This document shows, in pieces, positions 53,155 to 62,795 of a DNA stretch of 64,000 nt. Origin of the DNA: Pseudomonas pudica (GTDB taxonomy: Bacteria > Pseudomonadota > Gammaproteobacteria > Pseudomonadales > Pseudomonadaceae); contig NZ_JADLJS010000002.1 in assembly GCF_015680405.1 (NCBI RefSeq), positions 1 through 64,000 of the forward strand, in the 5' to 3' direction. The position numbers and the translations under genes are program-made. Under the pieces are notes generated by a model that saw only the letters and a program-made list of their open reading frames with translations, was not told the DNA's origin and did no database searches. The first letter of the stretch is position 1, and each line of letters starts with the position of its first letter.

Positions 53155-54474
53155 ATGTTCGATTTCCACCGCAAGTCCGATCTGGTCGAGATTCAGCGCA
53201 GTCATCAGGCCTTGGCCAGCTTGCAGGCCAAGCTGGCGGCTATCAGCCGCTCCATGGCAATGATCGAGTTCACCCCCGACGGCACAATTCTCGATGCCAA
53301 TGAGCGCTTCTGCCAGGCCATGGGCTACAGCGCCGAGGAGTTGCGCGGCAAGCACCACCGGCTGTTCTGCGACCCTGGCTACGCGAAGAGCGCCGAGTAC
53401 CAGCAACTGTGGCGTGAACTGGGGCAGGGCAAGGCCATCAGCGGTACCTTCGAGCGCATCGACAAGGCCGGCCGCGAAGTCTGGCTGGAAGCCAGCTACA
53501 TGCCGGTACTGGACGAGCAGCACCAGGTCACCAGCGTTATAAAGGTGGCATCCGACATCAGCCAGCGGGTGATGGAGGAGCACGAGAGCGAAAGCCTGCT
53601 CAAAGCCATCAGCCGCTCCATGGCTGTGATCGAATTCACCCCGCAAGGCCGGGTGATCAAGGCCAACCAGAACTTCCTCGACACCATGGGCTATCGCCTG
53701 GACGAGGTGGTCGGCCGCCATCACGGGCTGTTCTGCCTGGCGCATGAGCGCGAATCGGCCGAATACCGTGAGTTCTGGGCTTCGCTCAACCGCGGCGAAT
53801 ACCACTCGCACCGTTTCGAGCGCGTCGACAAACATGGCCAGACGGTCTACCTGGAGGCTTCCTACAACCCGATCTTCGACAGCAAGGGCCGCCTGTACAA
53901 GGTGGTGAAGTTTGCCAGCGACATCACCCGCCAGGTCAGCACCCAGCAAAGCGCTGCCGATGCTGCCCATGCCAGTTCGGTACAGACCGATGCCTGCGCG
54001 CGCAAGGGAACCGAGGTGGTACAGCAGGCGGTGCAGGTGATCGAACAGATTTCCAATGAACTCAACGACGCGGCACGCAGCATCGATGCGGTGAGCAAGC
54101 AGTCGGATGTGATCGGGCAGATCGTGCTGACCATCCGCGGTATCGCCGACCAGACCAATCTGCTGGCCTTGAACGCAGCCATCGAGGCTGCCCGCGCCGG
54201 TGAACATGGGCGCGGTTTTGCCGTGGTGGCCGACGAGGTGCGCAACCTGGCGGCACGAACCAGCAAGGCCACACTGGAAATCGTTGATGTGGTGCGGCAG
54301 AACCACGACCTGTCGCTGTTGGCTGTGGCCAGCATGCAGTCGAGCCTGAAGCGTACCGGCCATGGTGTTGCGCTGGCCAACGAGGCCGGCACCGTGATCA
54401 TGGAAATCCAACAGGGTTCACGGCACGTGGTAAACGCCATCAGCCAGATCAGTTCGACGCTGCAATTGCATTGA
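53155..54474 (+). CDS. PAS-PAS-MCP cytoplasmic transducer (BdlA-like)
   Basis: Soluble chemoreceptor-type protein of 439 aa: PAS1 about 35-135, PAS2 about 150-260, and a short MCP signalling domain (about 285-439) with the conserved hairpin tip [37 protein letters not shown]. No TM helices or HAMP. The two PAS domains are close repeats ([15 protein letters not shown] and [15 protein letters not shown]). This layout and size match P. aeruginosa BdlA, which controls biofilm dispersal, and soluble Aer-like sensors. The ATG at 53155 follows AAAGGAG. Its 3' end overlaps the converging BvgS-like gene by 26 bases. Confidence 0.82.
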   Translation: MFDFHRKSDLVEIQRSHQALASLQAKLAAISRSMAMIEFTPDGTILDANERFCQAMGYSAEELRGKHHRLFCDPGYAKSAEYQQLWRELGQGKAISGTFERIDKAGREVWLEASYMPVLDEQHQVTSVIKVASDISQRVMEEHESESLLKAISRSMAVIEFTPQGRVIKANQNFLDTMGYRLDEVVGRHHGLFCLAHERESAEYREFWASLNRGEYHSHRFERVDKHGQTVYLEASYNPIFDSKGRLYKVVKFASDITRQVSTQQSAADAAHASSVQTDACARKGTEVVQQAVQVIEQISNELNDAARSIDAVSKQSDVIGQIVLTIRGIADQTNLLALNAAIEAARAGEHGRGFAVVADEVRNLAARTSKATLEIVDVVRQNHDLSLLAVASMQSSLKRTGHGVALANEAGTVIMEIQQGSRHVVNAISQISSTLQLH

Positions 54475-57400
54475 GCGCATCGCCCAGCTCGTCCAGCAGG
54501 GTCTCCAGGCTGGCTTGTAATTGCAGGCGCAGGTCAACCGTCGGCAGGCCCTGATCCTGGGCCTGCTCGATGGCTTCGCAATCCTTGACCACCGTGCGTA
54601 CCTTGAGCATTTTCGCCCCGCCCTTGATCCGGTGAGCCAGGGCGCGCACAGCCTCGCCGGGGGCGTCTGCTGCCAGTGTGCGCAGGGTGGCCAGGTCTTC
54701 GCTGACGCTTTGTGTCAGCTGTTCCAGCAAATTCCGCGTCAGTTGTTCGTCGTCCTGGGTCAGGTGGCGCAGTTCGCCAAGGTTGAACCCGCTGGCGCGC
54801 CGCGCTGGCGGCTGTTGCCGGGATTGAGCGTGGGGCAGGTGGGTCTTGAGCGTACGCAGGCCAATGGGTTTGAACAGGCATTCGTCCATGCCGCTGGCCA
54901 GGCAGCGGGCACGCTCCTCAGCCTGAGCGTTGGCGGTGACACCGAGAATGCGGCAAGGCGCCAGGCCGCGTTCGCCCTCGAAGCTGCGGATGCGGCGGGT
55001 CAGCTCGTGGCCATCCATGACCGGCATGCTGCAGTCGGTGATCACCAGGTCGAAGCGGGCGGCCTGCCAGCGTGCCAGCGCGATTTCCCCGTTCTCCGCC
55101 AGCGTGACCCGATGCCCCAAGGTATGCAGTTGCCGCTCCAGCAGCAGCAGGTTGGCGGGGTAGTCGTCGACTACCAATATGTTCAGCGGGCTGCTGTTTT
55201 CCAGCACCGGCTCATGCTGTTCGGCCAATACCGGTGCTGCGCAGGCGGGCAACTGCAGGCTGACCTGCACCTTGGTGCCAACGCCTTCGACGCTCTGCAG
55301 GTTCAAGCTACCGCCCATCAACTCGGCCAGGGTGCGGCTGATGACCAGCCCCAGGCCGGCGCCCTGGCGTGCCCGTGGGCCGTCGGCCTGGACGAAGGCG
55401 TTGAACAGCCGGGCCTGGTCGGCAGGGCTGATGCCGATGCCGGTGTCTCGCACGTTCAGTTCCACTGCCAGGCTGTTAGTGTCAGTGGGCGAGGGCAGCA
55501 GCAGGCTTGCCTGGACTTCACCGCGGTCTGTGAACTTGATGGCATTGCTGATCAGGTTGGACAAGACCTGCTTGAGGCGCAGTGGATCCGCCAAAACCCA
55601 GATCGCTGCAGCGGGCAGTTCGCTGTGCAAGTGCAGGCCTTTGGCCCGTGCATTGCCTTCGAATACCCGCACGGTGGCGCGTACCAGTTCGACCAGGTTG
55701 GTGGGCACCGGCTGCAGGGTGATGTGCCCGGATTCGATGCGGGAAATGTCCAGAATATCGCCGATCAGCTCAAGCAGGCCGATGGCCGAATCGTGGGCAG
55801 TCTGCAAGGTCTGGGTGTCGCAACGGCCGCCGCGGCTGTCTTCCAGGGCCAATTCCAGCAGGCCGATCACGGCATTCATCGGTGTACGGATTTCATGGCT
55901 CATGGTGGCCAGGAAGGTGCTTTTGGTCTGGCTGGCCTGTTCGGCGTCGTCCTTGGCCTGGCGCAATTGCTCCAGCAGGCCGCGGCTGAGCGCAAGCTGT
56001 GCCTGCAGGGCATGCTGGGCCTCGGTGCGCTGGTTGATAAGCTTGCGCAGGTAGCTGTTCCAGAACACCACACCGGCCAGCAGCAAGGCCGACAGCACCA
56101 GTACCTGCAAGGCCAGGGTGCGATAGTCGCGCCAAGGGCTGTCACTGACCATGGTGGTGATGCGCCAGCGGTTGATCAACTGGTCCAGTTCTTCGGGTGG
56201 AATGCTCAGCAGCGCCTTGTCGAGGATTGCCTGCAGCTGCGGCTGGTCTGCGGCCACGGCGAATGCGGCGATGGCCGGGTCGTCGTCGAGCACGCTGGCA
56301 ATGCGCAGGCGGTCCTTGAAAACATGGCTGATGTAGTAGGCAGCATTGATATGGCTGCTCAAGGCGACGTCTGCGGCACCGTTGGCCACGGCTTCCATCA
56401 GGCCGAGCGGGTTGTCCACTTCGACCATCCTGGCCTTTGGGTAGCGTTGTTGCAGCACGGCCCGTTGCGGCGAGCCACGCACCAGGGCAATGCGCTGGCC
56501 ATCCAGCACCATGGCCTGCGCCGGTAATGCATTGTCGCCACGGGTGACCAGCACCCGCGGGCTGACCAGGTAGGGGCGGGTAAAGCGCAGTTTTTTCGAA
56601 CGGTCCGTGCTATAGCCCAGTGCGCCGATCATCTGCGCATCGCCGCGCGCCAGGCGCTCGACCATTGCCTGCGCCGACGGGCTTTCGACCGGCTTGAAAT
56701 GCAGCCCTGTGCGCAGCGAGATCTGCTTGAGCAGGTCGAGGGTGATGCCGCTGGGGCGGTGCTGGGTATCGTTGAAGGTGAGCGGTGCCAGCGAGGTGTT
56801 GACCAGCACGCTGACGCTTGGGTTGGCGGCGATCCAGGCTTCTTCTTCGGCGGTGAGGGCGGTGAGGTGGCGCTGCAGCAGCAGGCTGGTGTTGCCACTG
56901 CTCCAGCGGCGCAGGATGTTCAGGCGTTCGCTTTCGCTGATGCGCGCCAGCGCCTTGTCGATCAACTGACGCAGGCGCGAGTTGTCACTGGCCAGGGCAA
57001 AGGCAAACGCCCCAGGGGCAACCTGGCAGAAGTGGTCGATCTTCAGTGTGCCCTGGTAACTTTTGCCAATCGCTAAGTCGGTACTGATGGCATCGCCCAG
57101 ATAGGCGTCGGCCTCGCCCAGTTCGACGGCAGCCAGCCCGGCCAGCGTCGAGCGATACAGGCTCAATTGCGCCTTTGGGTACAGGCTGCGGACGCTGCTG
57201 GCCGGCAGGTAATGATCGACCATGGCCAGGCGCAGGCCGGCGAGGTCGGGGGTGTTCTTCAAGCTGTGCCCCTCGCGGGTGACGATGACCGGCAGGTCTT
57301 CGGCGTAGCTCGCACTGAGGCTTAGCTGAGCATCCGCTGCCTCGAAGGCGTTGGAGCTGCCCAGCAAGTCGATACGGCCGTCGCGGAGCGCAGCGATGGC

Positions 57401-57718
57401 TTCGTGGCGGCTGTCGAAACGTCGGACTTCGATGTTGATGCCCAGCTGTTCAGCGATGATGCCTGCGTAGTCTGCGCTGAGGCCTTCGTAGTCGCGCTGG
57501 CTGACATTGATTTCCAGCGGTGGGTAGTCGGGCCGTGAGCTGCCCAGCACCAGGTGCTGGCGCTGCTGGAGCCATTGCCGCTCTTCGCTGGACAGCGCGA
57601 GCGGGGCGGTGGCGCTGATCGAGCGTGCCAGTAACTGGCGGGGTTCGCTGTTGGCCAGCAGCGCGCCGGAACTGGCCAGGCCGATGACCAGAAGGGCGCT
57701 TGCCAGCAGGCGCTGCAT
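54449..57718 (-). CDS. BvgS-like hybrid sensor kinase
   Basis: Protein of 1089 aa with signal segment (1-22), two tandem periplasmic SBP_bac_3 (Venus flytrap) domains (about 45-260 and 280-500), one TM (about 515-535), a coiled coil, His in [14 protein letters not shown], ATPase motifs DTGIGI and GAGLGL, receiver with Asp in VITDCSMPV, and an Hpt domain with [10 protein letters not shown]. This is the BvgS/EvgS phosphorelay plan without a PAS domain. The partner is the NarL-type regulator 13 bases upstream on the same strand, which is transcribed first. The ATG at 57718 was chosen for the signal sequence. The ligand is probably a small periplasmic molecule. Confidence 0.88.
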   Translation of the reverse strand: MQRLLASALLVIGLASSGALLANSEPRQLLARSISATAPLALSSEERQWLQQRQHLVLGSSRPDYPPLEINVSQRDYEGLSADYAGIIAEQLGINIEVRRFDSRHEAIAALRDGRIDLLGSSNAFEAADAQLSLSASYAEDLPVIVTREGHSLKNTPDLAGLRLAMVDHYLPASSVRSLYPKAQLSLYRSTLAGLAAVELGEADAYLGDAISTDLAIGKSYQGTLKIDHFCQVAPGAFAFALASDNSRLRQLIDKALARISESERLNILRRWSSGNTSLLLQRHLTALTAEEEAWIAANPSVSVLVNTSLAPLTFNDTQHRPSGITLDLLKQISLRTGLHFKPVESPSAQAMVERLARGDAQMIGALGYSTDRSKKLRFTRPYLVSPRVLVTRGDNALPAQAMVLDGQRIALVRGSPQRAVLQQRYPKARMVEVDNPLGLMEAVANGAADVALSSHINAAYYISHVFKDRLRIASVLDDDPAIAAFAVAADQPQLQAILDKALLSIPPEELDQLINRWRITTMVSDSPWRDYRTLALQVLVLSALLLAGVVFWNSYLRKLINQRTEAQHALQAQLALSRGLLEQLRQAKDDAEQASQTKSTFLATMSHEIRTPMNAVIGLLELALEDSRGGRCDTQTLQTAHDSAIGLLELIGDILDISRIESGHITLQPVPTNLVELVRATVRVFEGNARAKGLHLHSELPAAAIWVLADPLRLKQVLSNLISNAIKFTDRGEVQASLLLPSPTDTNSLAVELNVRDTGIGISPADQARLFNAFVQADGPRARQGAGLGLVISRTLAELMGGSLNLQSVEGVGTKVQVSLQLPACAAPVLAEQHEPVLENSSPLNILVVDDYPANLLLLERQLHTLGHRVTLAENGEIALARWQAARFDLVITDCSMPVMDGHELTRRIRSFEGERGLAPCRILGVTANAQAEERARCLASGMDECLFKPIGLRTLKTHLPHAQSRQQPPARRASGFNLGELRHLTQDDEQLTRNLLEQLTQSVSEDLATLRTLAADAPGEAVRALAHRIKGGAKMLKVRTVVKDCEAIEQAQDQGLPTVDLRLQLQASLETLLDELGDALNAIAASN

Positions 57719-57731
57719 TGCCACCGAGCGC

Positions 57732-58346
57732 TCAGTAGACGTTGTTGCGTTTGGCCAGGTCGACCATCTCAACCAGCGATTCCGTCTTGAGCTTTTCCAT
57801 GATGCGGCCCCGGTAGGTGCTGATGGTCTTGGCACTGAGGTTCATGCAGGTGCCGATATTCTTGTTGTTCTCGCCGCGTGACAGGCGCCTCAGCACTTCC
57901 ATTTCCCGGTTGGACAGGCTCGCCAGGCGCATAGGCTCGCTTTCCAGCGAGTTGCTGTTGACCGACATCTGCGGGAAGGTCGAGTAGCCCTTGACCAAGG
58001 CCTTCAGCGCAAACAGCAAGGCCTCGTGGTCCTCGTCCTTGGTGACGAAGGCGCCGATGCCGGCATCCAGGCAGCGCCGTACATACAGGTCGGTGGCCTG
58101 GCCGGTCAGTACCATGATCTTGGGGGCCGGTTCCAGGCTTTGGAGGCGCTTGATGACTTCCATGCCGTCCAGGCCCGGAAGCCCGATGTCAAGGATGACC
58201 ACGTTCGGGCGCAGTCTGCGGACCACCTGCGTGACTTCACTGCCATCGCCAACTTCACCGACGACCTCAAAGCGCTCGCGGTCGAGCAACATTTTCAAGG
58301 ACAGTCGCACTATGGGGTGGTCGTCGACGATGAGCACGGTAGTCAT
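57732..58346 (-). CDS. NarL/FixJ-type response regulator (BvgA/EvgA-like)
   Basis: Response regulator of 204 aa. The receiver domain begins TTVLIVDDHPIVRLSLKMLL, with Asp53 in VVILDIGLPGLDG and a Lys in FVTKDED. The LuxR-type helix-turn-helix is at the C-terminus (LSNREMEVLRRLSRGENNKNIGTCMNLSAKTISTYRGRIMEKL). ATG at 58346 has GGAG upstream. It precedes the BvgS-like kinase gene by 13 bases and should receive phosphate from its Hpt domain. Target genes are not evident here. Confidence 0.9.
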   Translation of the reverse strand: MTTVLIVDDHPIVRLSLKMLLDRERFEVVGEVGDGSEVTQVVRRLRPNVVILDIGLPGLDGMEVIKRLQSLEPAPKIMVLTGQATDLYVRRCLDAGIGAFVTKDEDHEALLFALKALVKGYSTFPQMSVNSNSLESEPMRLASLSNREMEVLRRLSRGENNKNIGTCMNLSAKTISTYRGRIMEKLKTESLVEMVDLAKRNNVY

Positions 58347-58523
58347 GAAGAAAACTCCTGTCAGGATGTGGTCCGCTTCCTGGATCACTCAGGAATACGT
58401 CTGCAAGTGGGGTTATCGGAAGCGCTGCACGATACGACCATTCCCGAAATTTGGTAATGCCGAGTATAGAAGTGTTGAAAGTCCCCGGGCTAGTTGTTGA
58501 AAAGTCCTACAAAAAGTGGGAAA

Positions 58524-58551
58524 GACATCACCCTGACAAAGCGGCGATGTC
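58524..58551. terminator. possible bidirectional terminator hairpin
   Basis: GACATC (58524-58529) pairs with GATGTC (58546-58551), with two more inner GC pairs after a mismatch. Short T-rich tracts follow on both strands. It lies after the DUF1272 gene stop. Confidence 0.4.
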
Positions 58552-58576
58552 CGTTTTCTGAATGTTTTGAAACAGC

Positions 58577-58819
58577 TCACGCGCAAACCGAGTGTGCTTT
58601 GCTGACACGCTGGGTCGAGGCAGGGTTGTTGACCAGCGCCTGGCCGACCCGTGTCGGGCGTGCCACCAACTGGCCGGTGCAATTCGGGCAGCGGCCCTGG
58701 AAACGGGTTTCGGCGCAGGTGCGGCAGAAGGTGCATTCGAAGGAGCAGATCAGCGCATCGGGGCTGTCACCGGGCAGGTCGGTATCGCAGCACTCGCAGT
58801 TTGGGCGTAGGTCCAGCAT
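58577..58819 (-). CDS. DUF1272 zinc-ribbon-like protein
   Basis: Protein of 80 aa with many paired cysteines: CECCDTDLP, CSFECTFCRTCAE and CPNC, the DUF1272 pattern, likely binding zinc. The C-terminal tail (about 30 residues) is longer than the core and includes a final Cys. ATG at 58819 has AGGAG eight bases away; the ATG at 58825 is too close to it. It is on the strand of the cob operon, 66 bases after cobM, and could be its last gene. No function is known. Confidence 0.82.
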   Translation of the reverse strand: MLDLRPNCECCDTDLPGDSPDALICSFECTFCRTCAETRFQGRCPNCTGQLVARPTRVGQALVNNPASTQRVSKAHSVCA

Positions 58820-58885
58820 GGGCATGACTCCTGTTTGCAGGCGGGAAACCGGAGTCTGCTACGCCCGTGGCGAACCTGGCAATGC

Positions 58886-59638
58886 TCAGTCGCCAGTGCG
58901 ATACAGGTGGGCGTGCCCGGCGCGGTACAAGGCAGAATCGGCAAACGGGGCGTCGCCCAGCACATGGCCCACCAGGATCAGCGCCGTGCGCCGAAAGCCC
59001 TTGGCCGCGACGCGTTCGACGATATCGCCAAGAGTGCCGCGCACCCAGTCCTGGTCCGGCCAGGTGGCGCGGTGCACCACCGCCACCGGGCAATGCGCGC
59101 CGTAGTGCGGCAGCAGTTCATCGACGATACGCGACAGGTGCTTGACCCCCAGGTGAATTGCCAGGGTGCTGCCGTGGCGCGCCAGGTCGCCCAATTGCTC
59201 GCCGGGCGGCATCGGCGAACTGTCGCCATAGCGGGTGAGGATTACTGTCTGCGCTATCTGGGGCAGGGTCAGTTCGCAACCGAGCAGGGCGGCGCTGGCC
59301 GCCGTGGCGGTGACCCCGGGGATGATCTGGTAATCGATGCCCAGCGCCTGCAGGTGGCGGATCTGCTCGCCGATGGCGCCGTACAGGCTGGGGTCGCCAC
59401 TGTGTACCCGGGCCACATCCTGGCCTTGCTCATGGGCATTGCGCATGGCGGCAATGATCTGCTCCAGGTGCAGTTCGGCACTGTTGATCACGGTCTCGGC
59501 CTGGTGGCCCTCGAGCACGGCTGCGGGTACCAGCGAGCCGGCATAGATGATCACCGGGCACTGGCGGATCAGCCGTTGGCCCTTGACCGTGATCAGTTCC
59601 GGATCGCCGGGGCCGGCGCCTATGAAGTAGACCGTCAT
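58886..59638 (-). CDS. cobM: precorrin-4 C11-methyltransferase
   Basis: SAM-dependent methyltransferase of 250 aa in aerobic cobalamin synthesis, making precorrin-5 from precorrin-4. Uroporphyrin-III methylase fold with VYFIGAGPGDPELITVKG, a VHSGDPSLYGAIGEQ loop and VIPGVTA-like IIPGVTATAAS. The final region holds ALILVGHVLG. ATG at 59638 chosen; 12 more codons are open upstream without signals. It follows cobE by 32 bases in the riboswitch-controlled operon. Confidence 0.93.
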   Translation of the reverse strand: MTVYFIGAGPGDPELITVKGQRLIRQCPVIIYAGSLVPAAVLEGHQAETVINSAELHLEQIIAAMRNAHEQGQDVARVHSGDPSLYGAIGEQIRHLQALGIDYQIIPGVTATAASAALLGCELTLPQIAQTVILTRYGDSSPMPPGEQLGDLARHGSTLAIHLGVKHLSRIVDELLPHYGAHCPVAVVHRATWPDQDWVRGTLGDIVERVAAKGFRRTALILVGHVLGDAPFADSALYRAGHAHLYRTGD

Positions 59639-59670
59639 GGAAAGTCCTTGCAGGAAAGAGGGGGAAACGC

Positions 59671-60057
59671 TCAACAGGCCAGGGCGAGGGTGGCCGGGCT
59701 CAGCACCTGGCGAGTCAGCAGCAATCTTGCCGTGCCAAGCCGCTGGCTGGCCAGGGCCAGGGCCGCACTCTCTGCCACGCCCCAGCAGCCGCTGTGGGCA
59801 TGGGCAGCGGCGGAGCGGTGGCTTAGCTGGGATTCGTAGGGCTGCAACTGCGCGCTATCGTACAACACCAAGGGCACGCCGAGGCGTTCGGCCAGTTGCT
59901 GCAAGCCGGGTTCGTCGGCCTTCAGGCTGATGCTGGCGATGCCGTGCAGGTCGGCCAACGCCAGGCCCTGGTTGGTCAAGGCCTGGCGTAGTAAGGTTTC
60001 CAGTGTATCCGCCGGGCAACCCCGGCGGCAGCCGAAGCCGGCGTAAAACGCAGGCAT
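59671..60057 (-). CDS. cobE: cobalamin biosynthesis protein CobE
   Basis: Small protein of 128 aa matching the CobE/CbiG C-terminal domain: FYAGFGCRRGCPADTLETLL at the N-terminus, ASISLKADEPGLQQLAERLGVPLVLY in the middle and GVAESAALALA toward the end. It takes part in the corrin ring contraction stage. The ATG shares one base with the cbtA stop (TGATG), so it is translationally coupled. A longer open frame upstream of 60057 lies inside cbtA and is not coding. Confidence 0.9.
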   Translation of the reverse strand: MPAFYAGFGCRRGCPADTLETLLRQALTNQGLALADLHGIASISLKADEPGLQQLAERLGVPLVLYDSAQLQPYESQLSHRSAAAHAHSGCWGVAESAALALASQRLGTARLLLTRQVLSPATLALAC

Positions 60058-60743
60058 CAGGCCTGGCTGGAGCGCCGGAACAGCCAGGCGCTGAGCAGGC
60101 CCAGGGCCAGCCAGAAGGCGGCGTTGGTCAACCAGGAGGCCACTTTGAACTGGGTTTCCAATGCGGCGGGGGCCAGGCTCTCGTGCACTTCTGGTTGCGG
60201 CGCACCGATCACGTGGGGAGTCACCAGCAGCACGGCACCCAAGGCCTTCAGCAACCAATGGCGGGCGAACACCAGCAGGGCGAGGCCCAGCGCGGTGGCG
60301 CTCGCGGTGCCTATCCACCAGGCCTGGCGCTGTCCCAGGTCGGCGGCTGCGGTACCCGGCAGCTCCGGCGGCAGGCCCAGGGTTGGGGCCAGGCAGAACA
60401 CGGCGAAACCGGCCAGGCCCCACAGTGCGCCGGTGCCGGCACGTTTGGGTTCGCGCAGGCTGTACAGGGCGGTGAGGATCAGGGCGAAGCCGACCGCGAC
60501 CACCAGGTTGCCGCCAGTGGTCGACAGCACACGCTGCCAGCCGTCTTCAGGCGACCAGGCTTCGGCGCTGTGTTCATGGGCGGCCACTTCGCCGGCATGC
60601 TCGTGCTGGGCAACCGGGGCCGAGGATTCGTAGGTTTCTGCCTCGAGGATAAGCGGGGCGACCCAGAAGCTTTGCAGCAAGGTCAGCAGCAAGGCCGCCA
60701 GCAACCCGCTGAAGCCCGCGGTACGGGCAATGCGTGTGATCAT
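60057..60743 (-). CDS. cbtA: CbtA-family cobalt transporter subunit
   Basis: Inner-membrane protein of 228 aa with five to six TM helices. A His-rich loop (QHEHAGEVAAHEHSAEAW) lies after TM1, suited to metal binding. CbtA proteins are predicted cobalt importers found with B12 riboswitches. It follows cbtB by 9 bases and overlaps cobE by one base. Confidence 0.9.
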   Translation of the reverse strand: MITRIARTAGFSGLLAALLLTLLQSFWVAPLILEAETYESSAPVAQHEHAGEVAAHEHSAEAWSPEDGWQRVLSTTGGNLVVAVGFALILTALYSLREPKRAGTGALWGLAGFAVFCLAPTLGLPPELPGTAAADLGQRQAWWIGTASATALGLALLVFARHWLLKALGAVLLVTPHVIGAPQPEVHESLAPAALETQFKVASWLTNAAFWLALGLLSAWLFRRSSQA

Positions 60744-60752
60744 CGGGCGTAC

Positions 60753-60941
60753 TCAGTGGCAGGGGAAGGCGGCGCTGTGGCGGGTGTCATGGGCGGCGTT
60801 GTGCACGGCCTCGATGTGCGAGAAGCCGGCGAAGTACACCAGGCACAGGCCCAGCAGGCTGGCGCCGACGGCGATGACGACACGTTGGCTGAGGGTGACG
60901 GGGGTAGTGATGCTGTGTTGCTTGGCGCTGGTGACGGGCAT
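60753..60941 (-). CDS. cbtB: CbtB-family cobalt transporter subunit
   Basis: Protein of 62 aa with one TM (VVIAVGASLLGLCLVYFAGF) and a His-rich C-terminus (HIEAVHNAAHDTRHSAAFPCH), the CbtB pattern. First gene after the cobalamin riboswitch. ATG at 60941; AGAGGAACG lies upstream. It works with CbtA in predicted cobalt uptake. Confidence 0.9.
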   Translation of the reverse strand: MPVTSAKQHSITTPVTLSQRVVIAVGASLLGLCLVYFAGFSHIEAVHNAAHDTRHSAAFPCH

Positions 60942-61050
60942 GACGCGTTCCTCTGCTTTTTGTGGGCAATGGGCAAGCGCGGCAGCCCCGAGCATGACGG
61001 CCCAGGGGAATGCAACAGCGCCCGCCCTCCGCGGGGTGTTCATGAACGCC

Positions 61051-61245
61051 AGGCCGGTCTCCGGGCTTGCGAGGAGGAGCCAGGCTCCTGGAAGGCGTCA
61101 CCTTCCCATGCCGGGTGATCGGGCACAGTGGTACAGACGCTTCGCTCGCTTACCGTTGCGGGGGCAGCACCGGCCTTGTCCGGCCCTGCTGGAGGGCCTG
61201 CGACGCACCGGTTTCCCGTTTCACCCCCATGGGGGCACCTGAACG
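61051..61245 (-). promoter_or_regulatory. cobalamin riboswitch
   Basis: Read on the minus strand the conserved parts appear in order: GGTGCCCCC, GGGAAACCGGTG, the GCTGCCCCCGCAACGGTAAG core, CCACTGTG (B12-box type), GGAAGGTGACGC, and AAGCCCGGAGACCGGCCTG. The aptamer ends about 110 bases before cbtB. Adenosylcobalamin binding should lower expression of cbtBA-cobE-cobM. Conserved blocks were recognised by eye. Confidence 0.93.
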
Positions 61246-61400
61246 CGAGGCATAAGGAGACCATGGGGCGGGGCTGCCGTCAATTGCCAGAATCGAGTTT
61301 GCGGGCGCTGCGGGTACTCTGTGCATGGCACCGGCTGCGCTAGCGTTCGCGGCTAAAGCCTACACAGGCTCAGCGTTGCTCTCGAGGTTGTCGCTGTTCT
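61246..61400. other. intergenic DNA upstream of the riboswitch
   Basis: No gene seen. It should contain the promoter of the cobalamin operon. The last 33 bases (from acaggctcagcgttgctctcgag) form the left flank of the REP pair and are shared with the element at 21816. Confidence 0.4.
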
Positions 61401-61526
61401 TGTGGGAGCGGCCTTGTGTCGCGAAAGGGCCGCAAAGCGGCCCCAGGATTGATGCGTGACAGTTGAAATTGCTGGGGCTGCTTTGCAGCCCTTTCGCGAC
61501 ACAAGGCCGCTCCCACAGGGATTGCG
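61401..61526. repeat. REP pair, tgtcgcgaaagg type, long form
   Basis: Nearly identical to 49276-49402, including the spacer with agttgaaattgctggggctg. The arms are tgtgggagcggccttgtgtc and gacacaaggccgctcccaca. It lies downstream of the acetyltransferase gene. Confidence 0.87.
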
Positions 61527-61538
61527 AAGCGCTCTCGG

Positions 61539-62018
61539 TCACCCCTGGGCAAACGCCGCCAGCTTCTCCCCATCCAGCCGGTAGCGCACCCACTCATCCT
61601 GCGCTTCGGCCCCCAGCTTCTGGTAGAAGCCAATCGCCGGCTCGTTCCAGTCCAGCACGCTCCATTCCAGCCGCCCGCAATTCTTCGCAACCGCTTCGCG
61701 GGCAATGTGCCTCAGCAATTGCCGCCCGGCACCGTCGCCGCGTTGCTCGGGCGTTATGTACAGGTCTTCCAGGTAGATGCCGTTGCGCCCGAGCCAGGTC
61801 GAGTAGCTGTAGAAATACACGGCAAAGCCGATTGCCTGGCCATTGCGCTCGCAAATCAGGCTGTGCACGGTGCTGCCCTCGCCAAAAAGGCTGTGCTCGA
61901 TATCGGCAACGCTCGCGATCACCTCGTGGCGAGCGCGTTCGTACTCGGCCAGTTCGGTGATGAAGGCCAGGATCTGCTCGGCATCGGCGCGAACGGCAGG
62001 GCGGATGGTGAGGCTCAT
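61539..62018 (-). CDS. GNAT-family N-acetyltransferase
   Basis: Protein of 159 aa. Starts MSLTIRPAVRADAEQI, with the acetyl-CoA loop YITPEQRGDGAGRQLLRHI and the C-terminal LEWSVLDWNEPAIGFYQKLGAE, close to the diamine/thialysine acetyltransferase (SSAT-like) group. The substrate may be a polyamine or amino-acid analogue; not proven. The ribosome site is weak. Divergent from the LysE-type gene at 62145. Confidence 0.85.
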   Translation of the reverse strand: MSLTIRPAVRADAEQILAFITELAEYERARHEVIASVADIEHSLFGEGSTVHSLICERNGQAIGFAVYFYSYSTWLGRNGIYLEDLYITPEQRGDGAGRQLLRHIAREAVAKNCGRLEWSVLDWNEPAIGFYQKLGAEAQDEWVRYRLDGEKLAAFAQG

Positions 62019-62144
62019 GGTGGACGGCTTCCTTGGTCTGGTGGTAGCGGTACAGCGATGTGTATCTACACAATTTAGTGGAACTGTATCGGTCGCGGAG
62101 AAGGGCGACTCCGTTAGTGTGACAGCACCCATAAAGAATGTGGA

Positions 62145-62774
62145 ATGCCTGCCATGCTTGCCTCTGCCGACCTGCTCACCGCCTTCGTGCTGTTTGCTTT
62201 CGTGTCCTCCATCACTCCTGGCCCCAACAACACCATGCTTTTGGCCTCGGGCGTCAACTTCGGTGTGCGCCGCTCCATTCCCCACGCGATGGGGATCAGC
62301 GTCGGTTTCATGGTAATGGTGCTGGCTGTTGGCCTGGGCCTGGGCGAGGTGTTCAAGGCCTGGCCGGCGCTGTACACGGTCTTGCGCTATACCGGTGCCG
62401 TCTATCTGCTGTACCTGGCCTGGAAGATCGCCACTTCGGGGCCGGTCGGCACAGCTTCGTCCAGTGCCCGCAAACCGCTGGGCTTCTGGGGGGCGGCGGC
62501 ATTCCAGTGGGTCAACCCCAAGGCCTGGGTGATGGCTGTCGGGGCAATCACTACCTACACGCCGGCGCAAGGCTATGTAACCAACGTCATTGTCATTGCC
62601 GCCTTGTTTGCCTTGGTCAACCTGCCGAGTGTCGGGGTGTGGGTGATGTTCGGCAGTGCCCTGCGCAACCTGTTGCAGAACCCGCGCTGGCTGATGCTGT
62701 TCAATGTCCTGATGGCCTTGTTGCTGGTGATTTCACTGTACCCGCTGCTGTTTGTAGAATCGGCGTTTTCCTGA
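62145..62774 (+). CDS. LysE/RhtB-family exporter
   Basis: Inner-membrane protein of 209 aa with about six helices. Family signature SSITPGPNNTMLLASGVNFGVRR near the start, then WVNPKAWVMAVGA. The ATG at 62145 is used; a second ATG at 62154 is possible, and neither has a clear ribosome site. It is a distant paralogue of the exporter at 21891-22478. The substrate is unknown. The alpha/beta hydrolase gene follows 21 bases later on the same strand. Confidence 0.87.
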   Translation: MPAMLASADLLTAFVLFAFVSSITPGPNNTMLLASGVNFGVRRSIPHAMGISVGFMVMVLAVGLGLGEVFKAWPALYTVLRYTGAVYLLYLAWKIATSGPVGTASSSARKPLGFWGAAAFQWVNPKAWVMAVGAITTYTPAQGYVTNVIVIAALFALVNLPSVGVWVMFGSALRNLLQNPRWLMLFNVLMALLLVISLYPLLFVESAFS

Positions 62775-62795
62775 CCCCGCGAGTACAGCAAACCG

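Noticed and set aside
59671..60423. Longer CobE starting inside cbtA
   Set aside because: The upstream part is the shadow of cbtA; CobE homologues begin at FYAGFGCRRG.
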